Part shown: positions 9,149 through 18,218 of the stretch, in pieces | Layout of the letters: every line of letters starts with the position of its first letter | Numbering within the stretch: position 1 is the first letter of the stretch | From: Rhodobacterales bacterium 52_120_T64 | GTDB lineage: Bacteria; Pseudomonadota; Alphaproteobacteria; Rhodobacterales; Rhodobacteraceae | Length of the DNA: 64,000 nucleotides | Direction: 5' to 3' | Assembly: GCA_002162875.1 (NCBI GenBank) | Contig: MABA01000008.1 | Coordinates: 248,001 to 312,000, forward strand | Program-made: the position numbers and the translations under genes | Notes under the pieces: generated by a model | What the model saw: the letters and a program-made list of their open reading frames with translations, nothing else | Told to the model about the DNA's origin: nothing | Database searches by the model: none

Positions 9149-9352
9149 ATGCCTTTTGAAAGTCTAAAAGCCCGCATGGCTATGCTGTTGGAACAGATGG
9201 TCCATCAGCCCGAAGATATGCATGAGTTGCAAGAAACTTTGCGCGAGGAGTTGGCGGAATTGCGGGCCCAAGGCTTGCCTGTCCCGCTTGATCTTGTCGA
9301 GTTGGAGCGACGCCTTGAGGATCAGTTGATTTTGCCTAAGAAGGCCAAATGA
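9149..9352 (+). CDS. Small conserved helical protein, function unknown
   Basis: A 67-aa, highly charged, helix-prone protein (MPFESLKARMAMLLEQM ... ERRLEDQLILPKKAK). No known domain recognised. Ribosome site GGAAGGAT precedes the ATG at 9149. It begins 20 bases after the DksA-like gene, and its stop overlaps the start of the APC permease (ATGA), so it lies in a three-gene unit. Confidence 0.6.
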   Translation: MPFESLKARMAMLLEQMVHQPEDMHELQETLREELAELRAQGLPVPLDLVELERRLEDQLILPKKAK

Positions 9353-10578
9353 GCGAAGCCACAAAAGAAGTCACTCTTTCACGCGTTATAAGTCTTCCAC
9401 TGCTAGTGTTATATGGCCTTGGCGTTACGATTGGTGCGGGAATCTATGTTCTGGTCGGACAGACAGCCGCGCAGGCAGGTATGTACGCGCCGATGTCGTT
9501 CATCGTCGCGGCCATCGTGATGGCTTTCAGCGCCGGCACCTTTGCAGAACTAAGTGTGCGTTTCCCGCAAAGCGCGGGAGAGGCGATTTATGTTAAGGAA
9601 GGGCTGAGGTCCGAGGGTTTGTCGCTGTTGACCGGTGGCATCGTGTTGATGTCCGCCACCGTTGCTGCCGCGACGATCACACTTGGGGGGACGGGGTATG
9701 TGTTGGAGCTGCTCGGATTCCAACGCGAAATTGTAATCGTTTCAATCGTGCTGCTGATGGGTGGTGTCGCGGCGTGGGGCGTTAAGCAATCCGTCATTTT
9801 CGCGGCAGTTTTCACAGTTCTGGAAATCTTGGGGCTGCTGGTAATTATCGTTGCGGGGTTCTGGACGCAGCCTGACCTGATGGCGCGTCTACCGGAGGTT
9901 ATCCCGCCCATCGGTGACACGGCGGCGCTGACCGCGATTTTCACAACCAGCCTGATCGCGTTCTTTGCCTTCATAGGGTTTGACGATGTGGTTAATTTGG
10001 TCGAGGAAACCAAAAACCCCGCACGCACGATGCCGCTGGCAATCCTTATCGTGCTTGTTGTTGCCACCGTATTGTATTTCATGGTGACGGCGGTCGCGGT
10101 GCTGACGGTCCCTTTAGAGAATTTGGCGACCTCGCAGGCACCCATAGGATTGCTTTTTGAACGCCTTACTGGCAGCTCGCCCTTAATGATAACATTGATT
10201 GCGATCGTGGCAACGCTGAACGGTATTGTGATCCAGATCGTGATGGCGGCGCGGGTTCTGTATGGGTTGGGTAAGAAGGGTAGCATTCCCAAGGTATTCG
10301 CAAGCATTCACCCAAAAACCCGCACACCTGTGGTTTCGACGGTTTTGGTCACGGGTGTTATCCTGGGACTCGCGCTGTTTTTTCCCATCCAGGCGCTGGC
10401 TGAAATGACGACCCAATTTATTCTAACCGTGTTTACGTTTGTTAACTTGTCACTGGCCGTGCTGAAAATTCGCAGTGTTCCCGCGCCCGAGGGGGCTTAC
10501 TCGGTTGGCATATGGGTGCCCATCGGAGGCGTGGTAGCATGTTTGTTACTTTTAGTCGGGCCTAGGGTTCTTTTGTGA
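9349..10578 (+). CDS. APC-superfamily amino acid permease
   Basis: Membrane transporter of 409 aa with about 11-12 hydrophobic helices. The first helix contains VTIGAGIYVLVG, the conserved unwound GxG substrate site of the APC superfamily, and helix 6 has FFAFIGFDDVVNLVEETKNP, also characteristic. Substrate is probably an amino acid or amine, but specificity cannot be read. The start overlaps the preceding gene by four bases. The frame is the real one: the 239-aa open frame on the opposite strand inside it is a shadow. Confidence 0.88.
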   Translation: MSEATKEVTLSRVISLPLLVLYGLGVTIGAGIYVLVGQTAAQAGMYAPMSFIVAAIVMAFSAGTFAELSVRFPQSAGEAIYVKEGLRSEGLSLLTGGIVLMSATVAAATITLGGTGYVLELLGFQREIVIVSIVLLMGGVAAWGVKQSVIFAAVFTVLEILGLLVIIVAGFWTQPDLMARLPEVIPPIGDTAALTAIFTTSLIAFFAFIGFDDVVNLVEETKNPARTMPLAILIVLVVATVLYFMVTAVAVLTVPLENLATSQAPIGLLFERLTGSSPLMITLIAIVATLNGIVIQIVMAARVLYGLGKKGSIPKVFASIHPKTRTPVVSTVLVTGVILGLALFFPIQALAEMTTQFILTVFTFVNLSLAVLKIRSVPAPEGAYSVGIWVPIGGVVACLLLLVGPRVLL

Positions 10579-10591
10579 CCTAACGTAAAAA

Positions 10592-10631
10592 CACATTCAA
10601 TTATTGCAATGCGAAGAATGTGCGCTATATC
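10592..10631 (+). promoter_or_regulatory. Promoter with palindromic operator upstream of persulfide dioxygenase
   Basis: A perfect 7-bp inverted repeat CACATTC (10592-10598) and GAATGTG (10616-10622) is separated by 17 bases. A sigma70-like promoter can be drawn through it: TTGCAA (10604-10609), 16-base spacer, TATATC (10626-10631). The right repeat arm sits between -35 and -10, where a repressor would block polymerase. Persulfide dioxygenase genes in alphaproteobacteria are often controlled by ArsR-type sulfide sensors (BigR/SqrR), whose described motif is ATTC-N8-GAAT; the spacing here differs, so the regulator is only inferred. Confidence 0.5.
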
Positions 10632-10662
10632 TGTAACAACACAGTTTTAAAGGAGAGGGCCG

Positions 10663-11526
10663 ATGACCCCCGAAGTAACAGCATTTTTCGATGACGCAAC
10701 CAACACCGTGTCCTTTGTGGTCAAAGATCCGAATAGCGCTAACGTCGCGATTGTGGATTCGGTTCTGGATTTCGATTTCTCAAACGGTCGTACCGACACT
10801 GCGTCTGCTGACGAAGTAATCGCGTATATTCAGGCGAATGATTTGAAAGTTGAATGGATTTTGGAATCCCACGTCCATGCGGACCACCTTTCCGCCGCGC
10901 CCTATATTCAACAGCAAGTTGGCGGGAAGGTTGGTATCGGTGCTAACATCACAATCGTACAGGAAGTATTTGGCAAGGTCTTTAATGAGGGCAGCGAATT
11001 TCAGCGCGACGGCTCGCAGTTTGACAAGCTGTTTGTTGATGGCGACACCATCAATATAGGAACTATGAAAGTTGATATCATGCACACGCCAGGCCATACG
11101 CCAGCCTGTATGACGTACGTCGTTGGTGATGCGGCTTTCGTGGGTGACACGATGTTTATGCCGGATTTTGGCACTGCGCGGTGTGATTTCCCGGGTGGTT
11201 CTGCGGAAGATCTTTACGCTTCCATTCAGAAAATACTGGCGTTGCCGGACCAAACACGTATTTTCGTGGGTCACGATTACAAAGCCCCCGGCCGGGACGA
11301 TTTTGCATGGGAAACAACTGTTGCCGAGCAGCGGATGCTGAACGTTCACGTTGGCGCGGATAAGGCTGAAGAAGAATTCGTTAAGATGCGGGCGGGCCGA
11401 GACGCGCAGCTGTCGATGCCAAAATTGATCGTCCCATCGATCCAGATCAATATGCGGGCTGGTCGCATGCCAGAACCGGAAGGTAACGGGAAAGTATATT
11501 TGAAGGTGCCGGTTAACACTCTCTAA
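10663..11526 (+). CDS. Metallo-beta-lactamase fold persulfide dioxygenase (ETHE1/Blh type)
   Basis: Protein of 287 aa with the MBL-fold motif HVHADH (His70, His72, Asp74, His75), then HTPGHTPA and FVGDTMF carrying further metal ligands. The overall pattern (ILESHVHADHLSAAPYIQ, GDTINIG, DFPGGSAEDLYASI, VGHDY) matches the Blh/ETHE1 group of mononuclear iron persulfide dioxygenases, which oxidise glutathione persulfide to sulfite. Ribosome site AAAGGAGAG precedes the ATG. It is followed 73 bases later by a DUF442 protein; in other bacteria these two activities are fused in one Blh protein, supporting a joint role in sulfide detoxification. Confidence 0.85.
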   Translation: MTPEVTAFFDDATNTVSFVVKDPNSANVAIVDSVLDFDFSNGRTDTASADEVIAYIQANDLKVEWILESHVHADHLSAAPYIQQQVGGKVGIGANITIVQEVFGKVFNEGSEFQRDGSQFDKLFVDGDTINIGTMKVDIMHTPGHTPACMTYVVGDAAFVGDTMFMPDFGTARCDFPGGSAEDLYASIQKILALPDQTRIFVGHDYKAPGRDDFAWETTVAEQRMLNVHVGADKAEEEFVKMRAGRDAQLSMPKLIVPSIQINMRAGRMPEPEGNGKVYLKVPVNTL

Positions 11527-11599
11527 TGAGTAGGGTATAGGAAAGTTCGTATTGCTCTGGTATGGTTCTCGGGCGAATTTTCCAGTTAAGGCAGCATAG

Positions 11600-11929
11600 A
11601 TGCAAGTTTCCAAGGTAACCGACGAATTCTCCATTTGCGGGCAAATCTCCGCCTCCGATGTAGCTTTGATCAAGGCGACCGGATTTAGGACAATTGTGTG
11701 CAACCGGCCAGATGATGAAGAGTACGGACAACCGGCAGCCGAGATCATCAAAAAGGCGGCGGAAGACCTTGATATGAAGTTCTATTATCTGCCTTTGGGT
11801 AGAACAGGTATCAGCAGCGAATTGCTTGAAGATTTCCGGAATGTCGTAAACGGCAAAAATGGTCCAGTGTTTGCGTATTGTCGGACAGGGGCCAGATGCG
11901 GAATGCTTTGGGACGCCTCGCAAAGCTGA
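11600..11929 (+). CDS. DUF442 / TIGR01244-family sulfur-metabolism phosphatase-like protein
   Basis: Protein of 109 aa resembling a dual-specificity phosphatase: a GQISASDVALIKATGFRTIVCNRPDDEE region and the active-site loop AYCRTGAR (Cys-x5-Arg). The family is the N-terminal half of Blh-type bifunctional proteins and is found next to persulfide dioxygenases, as here. It stops soon after the active-site loop (MLWDASQS), a little earlier than many family members; no convincing continuation was seen in other frames, so a short natural C-terminus is more likely than a frameshift. Probably cotranscribed with the upstream dioxygenase. Confidence 0.78.
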   Translation: MQVSKVTDEFSICGQISASDVALIKATGFRTIVCNRPDDEEYGQPAAEIIKKAAEDLDMKFYYLPLGRTGISSELLEDFRNVVNGKNGPVFAYCRTGARCGMLWDASQS

Positions 11930-11962
11930 TAGCGATGATCCAAGGGATCGACACGACAGGGT

Positions 11963-11997
11963 GCGCACGATCAACCTACATGTGATCAATCGTGTGC
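11963..11997. repeat. Imperfect inverted repeat between convergent genes
   Basis: GCGCACGAT (11963-11971) and ATCGTGTGC (11989-11997) can form a 9-bp stem with one G-U pair and a 17-base loop between the DUF442 gene (+) and folD (-). There is no following T-run on either strand, so it is a weak candidate for a transcription end signal. Confidence 0.35.
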
Positions 11998-12021
11998 TGA
12001 AAGCGTCGTGGATGGAATATG

Positions 12022-12921
12022 CTAGGCTGTAAGCCCTTCAGGCTCAGCTAGGTCGTTCGCGCGACAACATGCCGTCACAGTATTTGCTAGCAGGCAAGCG
12101 ATCGTCATAGGGCCAACGCCACCGGGCACTGGGGTGATAGCGCCTGCAACTTGGCTGGCAGATGCGAAATCCACGTCTCCTACTAACCGCATTTTGCCTT
12201 CGCCACGTTCGGGCGCCGGAATGCGGTTGATACCCACATCAATCACTGTCGCGCCCGGTTTAACCCAGTCGGCGTTGACCATCTCGGCGCGGCCAACGGC
12301 GGCGACCAGAATGTCGGCATTACGGCATAGCGCCTCGATATCTTTGGTACGGGAATGTGCGATGGTGACGGTGCAGCTGTCTTTTAACAGTAGTTGTGCC
12401 ATTGGTTTACCGACAATATTGGACCGCCCGACCACAACAGCGTTCATACCCGACAGCGAGCCATGCTTATCGCGCAGCATCATCAAACAGCCGAGCGGTG
12501 TGCAAGGCACCATACTTTTTTGGCCCGTCGCCAATCGCCCAACATTCAGGATGTTGAATCCGTCCACGTCTTTTTCGGGGATAATCGCGTTAATAACCAA
12601 ATTTTCATCAATATGATCCGGCACGGGCAATTGACACAGAATCCCGTGCACAGCAGGATCGTTGTTTAGCTGGTCGATAAGAGCCAGCAGGTCAGCTTGG
12701 GGTGTATCGGCAGGTAGCTTGTGCTCGAATGACGTCATGCCGCATTCAGCGGTCTGTTTGCCTTTGTTACGGACGTAAACTTCGCTCGCGGGGTCTTCGC
12801 CAACAAGAACAACAGCCAAGCCTGGTGTGATGCCCTGCGCCTTTAGCGTCGCGACGTGCACGGCTACCTTTTCGCGAACCGTTGCGGCAAAGGCTTTTCC
12901 ATCGATTATATCTGCGGTCAT
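12022..12921 (-). CDS. folD: Bifunctional methylenetetrahydrofolate dehydrogenase/cyclohydrolase FolD
   Basis: Interconverts 5,10-methylene-THF and 10-formyl-THF; 299 aa, usual size. Characteristic motifs are the [16 protein letters not shown] segment with the catalytic Lys, [13 protein letters not shown], the cofactor loop [16 protein letters not shown] and the C-terminal [16 protein letters not shown]. Located downstream of fhs on the same strand, so the two C1 enzymes probably form one transcript; a 24-codon chorismate-mutase-like ORF lies between them. Confidence 0.97.
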   Translation of the reverse strand: MTADIIDGKAFAATVREKVAVHVATLKAQGITPGLAVVLVGEDPASEVYVRNKGKQTAECGMTSFEHKLPADTPQADLLALIDQLNNDPAVHGILCQLPVPDHIDENLVINAIIPEKDVDGFNILNVGRLATGQKSMVPCTPLGCLMMLRDKHGSLSGMNAVVVGRSNIVGKPMAQLLLKDSCTVTIAHSRTKDIEALCRNADILVAAVGRAEMVNADWVKPGATVIDVGINRIPAPERGEGKMRLVGDVDFASASQVAGAITPVPGGVGPMTIACLLANTVTACCRANDLAEPEGLTA

Positions 12922-12929
12922 CGGTTTTC

Positions 12930-13004
12930 CTAGCTTGCGGGTTTTGACAGAAGTTCGACAAATTCGACGTCAATTTGATCGATACCCTTACGAATATCAG
13001 TCAT
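12930..13004 (-). pseudogene. Short ORF resembling the N-terminus of an AroQ-type chorismate mutase
   Basis: A 24-codon frame (ATG at 13004, TAG at 12930) ends 8 bases before folD. It encodes [17 protein letters not shown], which fits the first helix pattern of AroQ chorismate mutases (IR..ID.ID..(F/L)..LL). A full enzyme needs about 70 more residues; these are absent because folD follows at once. No clear ribosome site precedes it. The most likely explanation is a truncated remnant; a short leader peptide or chance similarity remain possible. Confidence 0.35.
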
Positions 13005-13107
13005 ATTGTTGTTGTCGCCGGGGGTCTGCATATTGCGGTATCCAATATTTGAACGAACACTGGATACCAATTAGACGATTGCAGCATCCCCCTCAAGACC
13101 CAGTTGT

Positions 13108-14784
13108 CTAGAACAAACCTTCGATCTGCCCTGCGTCGTTCAACATGATAGACTCAGCTGAAGGTTTGCGCGGCAGACCCGGCATTGTCATGATCTCTCC
13201 GCAGATTACGACGATGAAACCGGCACCCGCTGAAAGGCGAACTTCGCGGACAGGAACAGAGTGACCTGTAGGGGCGCCACGCAGTTCCGGATCAGTCGAG
13301 AAGCTGTATTGGGTTTTCGCCATGCAAACTGGTAGGTGGCCAAAACCGGCCTCTTCCCATGTACGCAACTGAGCGCGAATCTTCTTGTCGGCCAAAACCT
13401 CGTCAGCGCGGTAAATACGCTTGGCGACAGTTTCGATTTTTTCGAACAGGGGCATTGCGTCGTCGTAAAGTGGTGCGAATTGCGAAACGCCGCTCTCGGC
13501 GATTTCTGCAACACGCGTTGCCAATTCAATTGCGCCTGCGGAACCATGCTCCCAATGTTTGCTCAGGATAGCTTCTGAACCATGGCTGTTAACGTATTCT
13601 GCGATCGCCGCAATCTCGGCGTCTGTGTCGGTTACGAAGTGGTTAATGGCTACGACTACCGGAACACCAAAGGATTTCAAGTTCTCGATGTGACGACCAA
13701 GGTTAGGGGCGCCATCAAGAACCGCCTGTACGTTTTCAGCGCCAAGGTCTTTCCGTGCGACGCCACCGTTCATTTTCATAGCGCGCACAGTGGCGACCAG
13801 AACAACCACGTCTGGTGCGATACCAGCTTTGCGGCATTTGATGTTCATGAATTTCTCGGCACCAAGATCGGCACCAAAGCCTGCCTCGGTTACAACGAAA
13901 TCTGCTAGTTTAAGCGCAGTTTTAGTCGCTACAACCGAGTTGCAACCGTGTGCGATATTGGCAAACGGTCCGCCGTGTACAAATGCTGGATTGTTTTCCA
14001 GTGTCTGCACTAGATTTGGCTGCATCGCTTGTTGCAATAGAACCGTCATCGCGCCGTCAGCTTTGATGTCGCGGCAATAGACTGGTGTACGGTCACGACG
14101 GTATGCCACGATAATATCACCAAGACGTTTTTCCAAATCAGCGAGATCGTTGGAAAGGCAAAGAATCGCCATAACCTCGGATGCGACGGTGATGTCGAAG
14201 CCAGTTTGACGCGGGAAGCCGTTAGTAACACCACCAAGCGATGTGACTGTGTCTCGCAGGGCGCGATCGTTCATGTCCAATGCGCGGCGCCACACAACGC
14301 GGCGCGGATCGATTTCCAGTTCATTACCCCAGTAAATATGGTTGTCGATCATCGCCGACAACAGGTTATGCGCCGAAGTGATTGCGTGGAAGTCACCAGT
14401 GAAGTGCAGGTTCATTTCTTCCATAGGAACAATTTGCGCGTAGCCGCCACCTGCAGCACCACCCTTCATACCAAAACATGGGCCAAGCGAAGCTTCGCGG
14501 ATACACACGGCCGCTTTTTTGCCAATCGCGTTTAGGCCATCACCCAGACCAACAGTTGTGGTTGTTTTACCTTCACCGGCTGGCGTCGGGTTGATCGCTG
14601 TAACCAGAACCAGTTTGCCGTCTTCTTTGCTTGTCTGCGCCGCAATGAATTCCGCCGAGATTTTAGCTTTGTCATGGCCAAATGGAAGCAAATCAGCAGA
14701 AGGGATTCCAAGAATGGCTCCGATCTCCTGAATTGGTTTCTTGTCGGCTTCACGTGCTATTTCGATGTCAGTTTTATAACCCAT
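13108..14784 (-). CDS. fhs: Formate-tetrahydrofolate ligase Fhs
   Basis: ATP-dependent ligase producing 10-formyl-THF from formate; 558 aa, the usual length. The nucleotide-binding loop [14 protein letters not shown] lies near residue 70. Other family segments are [29 protein letters not shown] and [13 protein letters not shown]. Upstream of folD on the same strand, giving a formate-assimilation/C1 pair common in marine Rhodobacterales. About 185 bases containing a small remnant ORF separate it from folD. Confidence 0.97.
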   Translation of the reverse strand: MGYKTDIEIAREADKKPIQEIGAILGIPSADLLPFGHDKAKISAEFIAAQTSKEDGKLVLVTAINPTPAGEGKTTTTVGLGDGLNAIGKKAAVCIREASLGPCFGMKGGAAGGGYAQIVPMEEMNLHFTGDFHAITSAHNLLSAMIDNHIYWGNELEIDPRRVVWRRALDMNDRALRDTVTSLGGVTNGFPRQTGFDITVASEVMAILCLSNDLADLEKRLGDIIVAYRRDRTPVYCRDIKADGAMTVLLQQAMQPNLVQTLENNPAFVHGGPFANIAHGCNSVVATKTALKLADFVVTEAGFGADLGAEKFMNIKCRKAGIAPDVVVLVATVRAMKMNGGVARKDLGAENVQAVLDGAPNLGRHIENLKSFGVPVVVAINHFVTDTDAEIAAIAEYVNSHGSEAILSKHWEHGSAGAIELATRVAEIAESGVSQFAPLYDDAMPLFEKIETVAKRIYRADEVLADKKIRAQLRTWEEAGFGHLPVCMAKTQYSFSTDPELRGAPTGHSVPVREVRLSAGAGFIVVICGEIMTMPGLPRKPSAESIMLNDAGQIEGLF

Positions 14785-14930
14785 GGCTGGTCCCTTTACG
14801 AACGGCTGTTACTTTCCCGTAATAGTTAGGAGGCTATCCTGTCTTTAGCGAGACTTTTTTCGACATCCGAGCGCGTTAGTGCGACAAAACAGCAAAAATT
14901 ATGTGCCAAGACATACTTCCGGATCGCGCA

Positions 14931-14955
14931 AAAATAAGGGCGACAAAAGTCGCCC
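14931..14955 (-). terminator. Rho-independent terminator of ftsH
   Basis: Read on the minus strand downstream of the ftsH stop (14983): GGGCGAC, TTTT loop, GTCGCCC, then TTATTTTT. The 7-bp GC-rich stem and following T-rich run make a standard intrinsic terminator and end the tilS-ftsH transcription unit. Confidence 0.85.
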
Positions 14956-14982
14956 CTAAAAACTTGAATTTGTAAGCTGGAT

Positions 14983-16890
14983 TTAGCTTGGTTGAGGTTC
15001 CATGCCGCCACCGTCTTTTGGCTTCCCGACCTTCGGAATTGCTGTAACGCTGGTTGAGTCGCCGTTGGTAGAATCTGCATCGTCCTCGTCATCCGTATGA
15101 GGAGGTTCTCCTTTAACAACACGTGCAATTTCTGCGCCGGTTAACGTCTCGTATTCCAATAGCCCTTGAGCAAGACGCTCAAATTCTTCGGATTTATCCT
15201 CGAGAATTTTATAGGCAGTCACATAAGCTTCGTCGATAAAGCGTTTCACTTCGTCCTCGACCTGCTCTTTTGATTTGGCCGAGAGCGAGAAACCACCCGC
15301 GCTGCCGCTTGAATAGCCTTCATGTGCTTCGGCATAATCGATGTTACCGACAAGATCGGACATACCCCAACGCATCACCATCGCGCGGGCCAATGCGGAC
15401 GCTTGCTGAATATCGCCAGCAGGGCCGTTGCTTACGCGTTCAGGACCGTACTTGATGATTTCGGCAGCTTTTCCGGCCATAGTCATCGCCAGTTTCTGCA
15501 CGCACTCGATCTTATGCCAGTTCAGGCGGTCCACTTCCGGCAAGGAAACAACCATGCCCAATGCGCCACCGCGCGGAATAATCGTCGCTTTGTAAACCGG
15601 ATCACACTCCGGCAACTCAAGACCAACAATAGCGTGGCCAGCCTCGTGATAGGCAGTTTTTTCCTTTTGGTCGTTCGTAATAACCATCGAACGGCGTTCG
15701 GTTCCCATCATGATTTTGTCTTTGGCGGCCTCGAAGTCTTCCATGGTCACCACGCGCTTACCTGTGCGTGCGGCCATCAGGGCTGCTTCGTTAACCAGAT
15801 TGGCCAAGTCGGCACCGGACATACCAGGTGCACCTCGTGCGATGATCCGCAAATCAACGTCAGGGCCAAGGGGCACTTTGCGGGCGTGGACGTTAAGGAT
15901 TTTCTGGCGGCCTTTGATGTCTGGATTGGACACATGGACCTGACGATCGAAACGACCAGGGCGCGTTAGTGCAGGGTCGAGTACATCAGCACGGTTGGTC
16001 GCGGCCAAAAGGATCACACCTTCATTCGCCTCAAACCCGTCCATTTCAACCAGCAACTGGTTCAATGTCTGTTCGCGCTCGTCGTTACCACCGCCGTAGC
16101 CAGCGCCACGATGACGGCCAACCGCGTCGATCTCGTCGATGAAAACAATACAAGGTGAATTCTTTTTAGCTTGTTCAAACATATCGCGTACACGGCTTGC
16201 ACCGACACCAACGAACATTTCAACAAAGTCGGAACCCGAGATCGCGAAGAACGGTACACCGGCTTCGCCAGCAATGGCGCGGGCCAGCAATGTTTTACCG
16301 GTTCCCGGAGGACCCACAAGCAATGCACCTTTGGGAATTTTACCACCCAAGCGCGTAAACTTCTGTGGGTCTTTCAAGAACTCGACGATTTCTTCGAGCT
16401 CTTCTTTTGCTTCGTCAATACCAGCAACATCGTCAAACGTCACTTTCCCTTGCTTTTCGGTCAGCATCTTGGCCTTGGATTTACCAAAACTCATCGCGCC
16501 ACCTTTACCGCCGCCTTGCATACGGTTCATGAAGAATATCCAGACACCGATAAGCAGGATGAATGGCAACCAAACGCCGAGCATCGACATGATGCCAGAC
16601 TGTTCTTGCGCAGAGGCTTCGATTGCAACACCAGCATCACGCAGGATAGGTAGAATTTCAGCGTCTCGCGGTTGAATCGTTGTAAAGTTGTTGGAACCGC
16701 TACGGATAAGGATTTTCTCGCCGTCCAGCGTTACCGCATCAACTTGGCCTGCATCTACACTGTCAAGGAATTCCGAGAACGAAACTTGCGTTGCATTTGT
16801 CGTAGAACTTCCGCCGTTGAAAATGTTGAACAAGGCGATCATTAACAGGAATAGAATAACCCAAAACGCGATGTTTTTATTATTGCCCAC
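14983..16890 (-). CDS. ftsH: ATP-dependent zinc metalloprotease FtsH
   Basis: Membrane AAA protease of 635 aa. Two N-terminal transmembrane helices ([18 protein letters not shown] and [18 protein letters not shown]) flank a periplasmic segment. The AAA domain has Walker [15 protein letters not shown], Walker [12 protein letters not shown] and the second region of homology [19 protein letters not shown]. The zinc protease motif is HEAGH. It starts with GTG (16890), preceded by TTAGGAGAG at good spacing. It follows tilS and has a heat-shock-like promoter of its own and an intrinsic terminator. The acidic, low-complexity C-terminus ([15 protein letters not shown]) is variable in the family. Confidence 0.97.
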   Translation of the reverse strand: MGNNKNIAFWVILFLLMIALFNIFNGGSSTTNATQVSFSEFLDSVDAGQVDAVTLDGEKILIRSGSNNFTTIQPRDAEILPILRDAGVAIEASAQEQSGIMSMLGVWLPFILLIGVWIFFMNRMQGGGKGGAMSFGKSKAKMLTEKQGKVTFDDVAGIDEAKEELEEIVEFLKDPQKFTRLGGKIPKGALLVGPPGTGKTLLARAIAGEAGVPFFAISGSDFVEMFVGVGASRVRDMFEQAKKNSPCIVFIDEIDAVGRHRGAGYGGGNDEREQTLNQLLVEMDGFEANEGVILLAATNRADVLDPALTRPGRFDRQVHVSNPDIKGRQKILNVHARKVPLGPDVDLRIIARGAPGMSGADLANLVNEAALMAARTGKRVVTMEDFEAAKDKIMMGTERRSMVITNDQKEKTAYHEAGHAIVGLELPECDPVYKATIIPRGGALGMVVSLPEVDRLNWHKIECVQKLAMTMAGKAAEIIKYGPERVSNGPAGDIQQASALARAMVMRWGMSDLVGNIDYAEAHEGYSSGSAGGFSLSAKSKEQVEDEVKRFIDEAYVTAYKILEDKSEEFERLAQGLLEYETLTGAEIARVVKGEPPHTDDEDDADSTNGDSTSVTAIPKVGKPKDGGGMEPQPS

Positions 16891-16956
16891 AGTATTCTCT
16901 CCTAAAAGGTATTCAAACTCTTAACACAGACGACTCGGCCTGCGCGGTTGTTTGTA

Positions 16957-16984
16957 ACATAGGGTCTAAGCCCCGACTTTCAAC
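16957..16984 (-). promoter_or_regulatory. Heat-shock (RpoH)-like promoter of ftsH
   Basis: On the minus strand, GTTG (16984-16981), 17 bases, then CCTATGT (16963-16957). This fits the alphaproteobacterial sigma32 pattern CTTG-N17-CYTATNT except for the first base. It also reads as a sigma70-type TTGAAA-16-TATGTT. It lies about 67 bases before the GTG start, at the 3' end of tilS. FtsH is a classic heat-shock protein, which supports the assignment. Confidence 0.5.
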
Positions 16985-18218
16985 GTGTCATTAAGGACTT
17001 GTGAAGACCTTTTTTACCATATTTTAACTCAATTGCCCACCCATTGGCCATTCCGGCTAGTGGGGCGGCCACTAATTGCCCGTCAGCCCATAATGCCGGG
17101 CTGGCAAGCAACGCTTCGCGTGCGTGTCCGGTGTCACGCCAACCCGTGCATTCTCGCAGACCTGCTTCACCTAATGCACCGATATTTTTGGCGGAATCAC
17201 TACCGCGCGCTGTAACCACCCAGCGGTGATCCCAAACTGTATCTATCGGGCCGTTGGCCGCCACTCGCGAAGGTTCTCTTCGCACTATAATGTTTCCAGA
17301 GTGTGAACGAATTACGCATCCATGCAATGTTTGACCATTTTCGGTGCCGATACGGGTCAACACGCCGCGAAGGCTGTCGAAACGTGGCCGGTATTGTGCG
17401 CCGCTGATCCATTGAAGCGCGGCCGACAGCAAGCGAAATCGCAGCTCGTCTGAGGCAGCATTAAAAGTTTCGATGTTGAACCTAACTTCGCCGGCGTCGG
17501 AAATTTCTACGCAAGTGTCGGCGAGCGTTTTGGTCGCAGCCTCCAACGCCACGCGAGCGTTTTGCATCCTGTCAGCCGTAGCAACTAATCCATCGGTGGA
17601 AATGCCCAAATCAGCCAAAATAGCCAAGGCGTGGCGCGCCTTTACACGGTCATATTTTGGGTCATCATTTGAAGGGTCGTCGATCCAGCTGACGTCCTTT
17701 TCAGAAAGATATGTGCGCAACGCGTCACGTCGTGCATGAAGTAACGGGCGAACCCAAGTCAATTTACCAGCGGTTCGCAGTTTCGCCATTCCCGATAATC
17801 CGTCCACACCAGACCCACGCGCAAGACGCAACAAAACCGTTTCCGCCTGATCGTCCAATGTGTGCCCCAAAGCAACGTGCGAGATGTTTTCCGCATCCGC
17901 CCACGCTGCAATCAGACGTAGTCGCGCTTGCCGCGCGGCGTCCTGAAGATTACCGGAGTTGTCCCAATCTTCCCATTTCAGGATATGATGTGGAACCCCA
18001 AGGCTTTGGCAAAGGACGGCCACCTGCACGGCTTCTTCGGCGCTTTCGGCCCGAAGACCGTGATCGACCGTAACGGCTCGCAAACCATCACCGCGCGCAG
18101 CAAGCATGTGCAACAACGCAACAGAATCTCCGCCGCCAGATACGGCAACGCCAAGCGTGGTATTGGGGATTTCGGAAAGGGTGTCATCCAGCCCTTTGAT
18201 TAAATCGCTCAAGGACAA
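16980..18218 (-). CDS. tilS: tRNA(Ile)-lysidine synthetase TilS
   Basis: ATP-dependent enzyme that modifies C34 of tRNA-Ile(CAU) to lysidine. The N-terminal PP-loop motif is VAVSGGGDSVALL. GHTLDDQAETVLLRLARGSGVDGLSGM is the conserved catalytic region and is followed by the usual RPLLHARRDALRTYL. About 412 aa. Starts are TTG 18218 or TTG 18212, both overlapping the cpoB stop, indicating translational coupling to the tol-pal cluster; the exact choice is uncertain. The tol-pal, tilS, ftsH order is common in alphaproteobacteria. Confidence 0.94.
   Translation of the reverse strand: MSLSDLIKGLDDTLSEIPNTTLGVAVSGGGDSVALLHMLAARGDGLRAVTVDHGLRAESAEEAVQVAVLCQSLGVPHHILKWEDWDNSGNLQDAARQARLRLIAAWADAENISHVALGHTLDDQAETVLLRLARGSGVDGLSGMAKLRTAGKLTWVRPLLHARRDALRTYLSEKDVSWIDDPSNDDPKYDRVKARHALAILADLGISTDGLVATADRMQNARVALEAATKTLADTCVEISDAGEVRFNIETFNAASDELRFRLLSAALQWISGAQYRPRFDSLRGVLTRIGTENGQTLHGCVIRSHSGNIIVRREPSRVAANGPIDTVWDHRWVVTARGSDSAKNIGALGEAGLRECTGWRDTGHAREALLASPALWADGQLVAAPLAGMANGWAIELKYGKKGLHKSLMTR

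Noticed and set aside
9588-10307. 239-codon minus-strand open frame
   Set aside because: Lies inside the APC permease; repetitive Thr/Ile/Ser content typical of antisense to membrane helices.
10780-11751. 323-codon open frame on the minus strand over the persulfide dioxygenase
   Set aside because: Shadow of the well-supported plus-strand gene; no motif or ribosome site.
11900-11990. Frameshift truncating the DUF442 gene
   Set aside because: Neither alternative frame continues with family-like sequence; the protein ends near where the domain normally ends.
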